5,803 nucleotides of DNA, taken from the NCBI GenBank assembly GCA_003155565.1, contig PMDM01000232.1, positions 10,154-15,956 of the forward strand, read 5' to 3'. Made by a program: the position numbers and the translations under genes. The stretch comes from Methylococcaceae bacterium (lineage in GTDB: Bacteria > Pseudomonadota > Gammaproteobacteria > Methylococcales > Methylomonadaceae). The notes under the pieces are model-generated. The model was not told the origin of the DNA. It did not search any database and saw only the letters and a program-made list of their open reading frames with translations. Below, piece after piece: positions 5,627 through 5,803 of the stretch (position 1 is the first letter of the stretch; every line of letters starts with the position of its first letter).

Positions 5627-5803
5627 TTATTTATTTTCGCTTAATTTACTGTTGTGCAATGAATAGGTGAAATAAACAATCAAGCCGATAACCAGCCAAA
5701 CCACAAAACGCAGCCAGGTGATGGCGGGTAAAAAAAGCATAAGACTCCCACAAGACAACATGCCCAACACCGGAAATAACGGGCTAAAGGGCGAGCGGAA
5801 AGG
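5627..5803 (-). CDS. APC-family amino acid permease, C-terminal part
   Basis: The last 58 residues of a minus-strand gene that begins beyond the right edge. It reads PFRSPFSPLFPVLGMLSCG, then hydrophobic LMLFLPAITWLRFVVWLVIGLIVYF, then TYSLHNSKLSENK and a TAA at 5627. The P-F-R-x-P-x-x-P-x-x-P-V-L-G loop followed by ITWLRFVVWL-IGL-IYF and a short basic tail is typical of the C-terminal end of cationic amino acid transporter (CAT/YfnA-like) members of the APC superfamily, which move amino acids across the inner membrane. Two membrane helices are visible. The substrate cannot be told from this part. It converges on the activator gene, with the REP-like pair between them. Confidence 0.75.
   Translation of the reverse strand, partial: PFRSPFSPLFPVLGMLSCGSLMLFLPAITWLRFVVWLVIGLIVYFTYSLHNSKLSENK

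Overview
The window most likely comes from a gammaproteobacterium. The cytochrome bd proteins match the Escherichia coli type almost residue for residue, and a DUF2789 remnant and a MauG/CcpA-type peroxidase remnant lie beside them. A methanotroph-like (Methylococcales) host would fit the mix of gene families, but this is inference from recalled family distributions, not shown by the sequence.

Layout, left to right. Positions 1-162 hold a nested palindromic repeat: a perfect 16-bp inverted repeat at the outer ends, with two hairpins inside, each carrying a REP-like core. Positions 175-3218 (minus strand) hold a compact cytochrome bd quinol oxidase operon read leftwards as cydP-cydA-cydB-cydX. 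Coding sequences overlap at cydP/cydA (11 nt) and cydB/cydA (8 nt). The 32-codon cydX was found by reading the sequence directly. Positions 3289-3991 are a gene graveyard on the same strand: a DUF2789 gene with an internal deletion and frameshift, a start-less open segment, and the C-terminal third of a di-heme cytochrome c peroxidase. Positions 3992-4161 are an AT-rich divergent control region. It holds a good sigma-54 promoter (GG-N10-GC) pointing left and an inverted repeat GTTTCAT-N12-ATGAAAC about 114 bp upstream of the predicted start point. Positions 4162-5523 (plus) encode a PAS / AAA+ / Fis-HTH sigma-54 activator. Positions 5544-5601 hold a second inverted pair of the same REP-like core between convergent genes. 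Positions 5627-5803 (minus) are the C-terminus of an APC-family amino acid permease that runs off the window.

How it fits together. The oxidase genes are ordinary and look intact: quinol oxidation in the membrane with reduction of O2 to water, plus two small accessory subunits. The regulator, the inverted repeat and the sigma-54 promoter look like a complete enhancer-type switch whose original target, the peroxidase, has lost its front end. I see no clear terminator between the decayed genes and cydP, so the switch might now feed into the oxidase operon; that is inference. No CRISPR array, tRNA, rRNA or transposase gene was seen.
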